Below, one piece after another: positions 62,530 to 64,000 of a stretch of 64,000 nt of DNA. The notes under the pieces were generated by a model that was not told where the DNA came from, made no database searches, and saw only the letters and a list, made by a program, of their open reading frames with translations. Both the position numbers and the translations under genes were made by a program. Origin of the DNA: DASYQD01 sp963846495 (GTDB lineage Bacteria > Acidobacteriota > Thermoanaerobaculia > Multivoradales > JAIOJS01); assembly GCA_963846495.1 (NCBI GenBank), contig CAWJWP010000030.1, forward strand, positions 62,001 through 126,000. Direction: 5' to 3'. Numbering within the stretch: the stretch's first letter is position 1; each line of letters opens with the position of its first letter.

Positions 62530-64000
62530 ATGACGCTCCTCGCCCGCCGCCGTGAGGAGCTGGCGCGCGCGCAGTCGCCGCAGGCGACGGCGGAAAAGAC
62601 GCGCAGCGTGGCGGCGCGCCCGCCGCAACCGCGGCCGAGCTTCCTCCACCTGCAGGCGGCGCTCGGCAACCGCGCGACGGCGGAGCTACTGCTCGCAAGC
62701 GGTACGACGAGCGAGCGCCGCGGCGGGCTGCTCGACGGCGAAGCCGCGTCGAGCGTCGACCTCCGCGGCGCCGCCGCCGATCCGCAGCTCGCGCTCGTCG
62801 CGCGGCTGCTGTTCGCGCGGCCTCCTGCGTTCCTCGTCGCCGACGGCAACGCGGCCGCCCGCGGCCAGATGAGCCGCAGCGACTTCCTCGTGGCGATGCG
62901 CGAGGCGGCGCGCGCCGCGGCCGAGGAGGCGTTGACGGGCACCGAGCACACCGCCCGCGATTGTCCGTGGATCGAGCACTACTTTCGCTTCTACCAGCAA
63001 CAGAGCGCCGAGCGCATCGAGGCCGACCTGCGTCGCTACGTGCCCGCGGCGCGCACCGCCGTCGACGTTGGCGATCTAGTGGCGCGCGCCGCCGAGCACG
63101 TGCGCGCGAGCGTCCGCCACTGGGCCGAGACCGGCGAGCTGACGCGGCGTGCCGCGCGGCCTGCCCGGCACCGGGCTGCTGCGCGCCATCACCGGCTCCT
63201 CCGCCGCGGAGATCCAAGCGCAGCTCGGCGCCGGCAAACCGCTGGAGACGTCGCCGCGCAGCCGCATGGAGCGCGTCTTCGGCACGCGCTTCGGCGCCGT
63301 CCGCCTGCATACCGATGGGATAGCGGCGCGCCTCGCGCAGCGCTTCCGCGCCCGCGCCTTCGCCATCGGCCCGCACGTCGCCTTCGACCGCGGCGAGTAC
63401 CGCCCCGGCACGCCGGTGGGCGACGCGCTGCTCGCGCACGAGCTGGCGCACGTGACGCAGCAGAGCGAGGCGGGCGCGCATCACCTCGCGAGCCCGCCCG
63501 CGAACGCTGCTTCGCCGGCGATCGAGCACGACGCCGACCTCGCCGCCGCCGGAGCGGTGACGCGGCTGTGGTTCGGTCGGCGTGGCGGCACCACGGCGCT
63601 GCCCGCTCCGCGGCCGCGGCTCCGCGCCGGCCTGCAGCTCGCCGCCTGCCCCAAGAAGAAGCCTCGCGCCGCCACCGAGGTGGAGAAGATCGACTCCGTC
63701 GAAGAGGCCGCCCGCCGGCTGACCGCGACCGCGGCCCAGATCGACTCCGTGGTCGTCGGAGCCCGACTGTCCATCGTCAAGATCGAGAACCGAAAAGCCC
63801 TCGACGTCCTGAACCAGAAGCGGGTCGGCCAGTGGCTCGCCCAGACGCGCGCGCTGTACGAGGGCTTCGCGCACCTCGTCGCCGCCGACGTCGCTCAGGA
63901 GACGCGCCTGCGCGGCGCCTACGTGAAGGCGCTCGACGCGATCCGCAAGGCGGCCTCGACGGCCCTCGCCGCCGCCGAGGGCGTCGACGCCGCGACCGCC
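62530..64000 (+). CDS. eCIS cargo 4: DUF4157 protein, partial, with a frameshift
   Basis: It starts at ATG 62530 and runs off the right edge. The leader TLLARRREELARAQ, RPSFLHLQAALGNRATAELLL and DCPWIEHYFRFYQQQ closely match cargo 3 (DNA nearly identical in places). At about 63141-63143 one extra base breaks the frame: GAGCTGACGCGGCGT stands where cargo 3 has GAGCTGCGCGGCGT. In the corrected frame the DUF4157 domain continues (RMERVFGTRFGAVRLHTDG, LLAHELAHVTQQ, IEHDADLAAAGAV). The visible tail (KIDSVEEAARRLTATAAQIDS...) differs from the other cargos and has no annexin-like repeat so far. The end of the gene, and thus the effector domain, is outside the window. Confidence 0.78.
   Translation, partial: MTLLARRREELARAQSPQATAEKTRSVAARPPQPRPSFLHLQAALGNRATAELLLASGTTSERRGGLLDGEAASSVDLRGAAADPQLALVARLLFARPPAFLVADGNAAARGQMSRSDFLVAMREAARAAAEEALTGTEHTARDCPWIEHYFRFYQQQSAERIEADLRRYVPAARTAVDVGDLVARAAEHVRASVRHWAETGELTRRAARPARHRAAARHHRLLRRGDPSAARRRQTAGDVAAQPHGARLRHALRRRPPAYRWDSGAPRAALPRPRLRHRPARRLRPRRVPPRHAGGRRAARARAGARDAAERGGRASPREPARERCFAGDRARRRPRRRRSGDAAVVRSAWRHHGAARSAAAAPRRPAARRLPQEEASRRHRGGEDRLRRRGRPPADRDRGPDRLRGRRSPTVHRQDREPKSPRRPEPEAGRPVARPDARAVRGLRAPRRRRRRSGDAPARRLREGARRDPQGGLDGPRRRRGRRRRDR

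Noticed and set aside
29939..64000. Type VI secretion system or a prophage
   Set aside because: There are no TssJLM-type membrane complex genes and no capsid, terminase, portal, integrase or lysis genes. The ATPase, DUF4255 cap, DUF6760 and DUF4157 cargo point to an eCIS.

Overview
This is a very GC-rich window with dense, overlapping genes and no recognisable tRNA, rRNA, CRISPR array or insertion sequence. The gene content includes ECF sigma/anti-sigma pairs, a membrane Ser/Thr kinase, FHA and VWA proteins, a TonB protein and an outer-membrane porin. This suggests a Gram-negative, soil-type bacterium such as an Acidobacteriota (Thermoanaerobaculia-like) or Myxococcota member. The taxonomic guess is inference from style, not from a marker gene.

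Left part (1-27.7 kb): ordinary chromosomal genes in short units on both strands. They include a partial nucleotidyltransferase-like end, TonB, an ECF sigma/anti-sigma/metal-resistance-like operon, a sensor Ser/Thr kinase, a cupredoxin-like protein and a LuxE-like acyl-protein synthetase. They continue with a porin, an ankyrin-repeat protein, two membrane-associated unknowns, a VWA-FHA protein, a LuxC-like acyl-CoA reductase and a MauE/DoxX plus thioredoxin pair. The last group is PlsC, an FHA-RDD protein, UvrA (with an apparent frameshift), two HEXXH proteins and a cupin.

Right part (28.1-64 kb): one long plus-strand transcription unit encoding an extracellular contractile injection system (eCIS; Afp/PVC type). 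An NtrC-like sigma54 activator with a degenerate receiver domain lies just upstream. Between it and the operon are a 12-bp perfect inverted repeat and a textbook -24/-12 sigma54 promoter about 30 nt before the first gene. The operon runs: small winged-helix-like protein, AAA+ ATPase, DUF4255 tube terminator/cap, sheath, tube, baseplate chaperone plus DUF6760 (apparently joined by a -1 frameshift at a run of seven G), an Ala/Arg-rich helical protein, LysM adaptor, hub, spike, PAAR tip, gp25 wedge, and two baseplate J-like proteins. After these come four related putative fibre/decoration proteins interleaved with an NHL-propeller tail protein I, a small GNQA-motif protein, and an Lgt-like membrane enzyme.

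The operon ends in a cargo module of four paralogous DUF4157 proteins plus one small linker protein. The cargo proteins share an N-terminal leader (a GN-motif), a conserved CPW(I/L)(E/D)HYF module and a DUF4157 zincin (HELAH), then diverge. Cargo 1 and 3 end in a second HEXXH metallopeptidase, which in cargo 3 resembles anthrax lethal-factor-type enzymes but with a long helical insertion. Cargo 2 ends in an unknown domain, and cargo 4 runs off the window. Cargo 1 and 4 carry apparent frameshifts.
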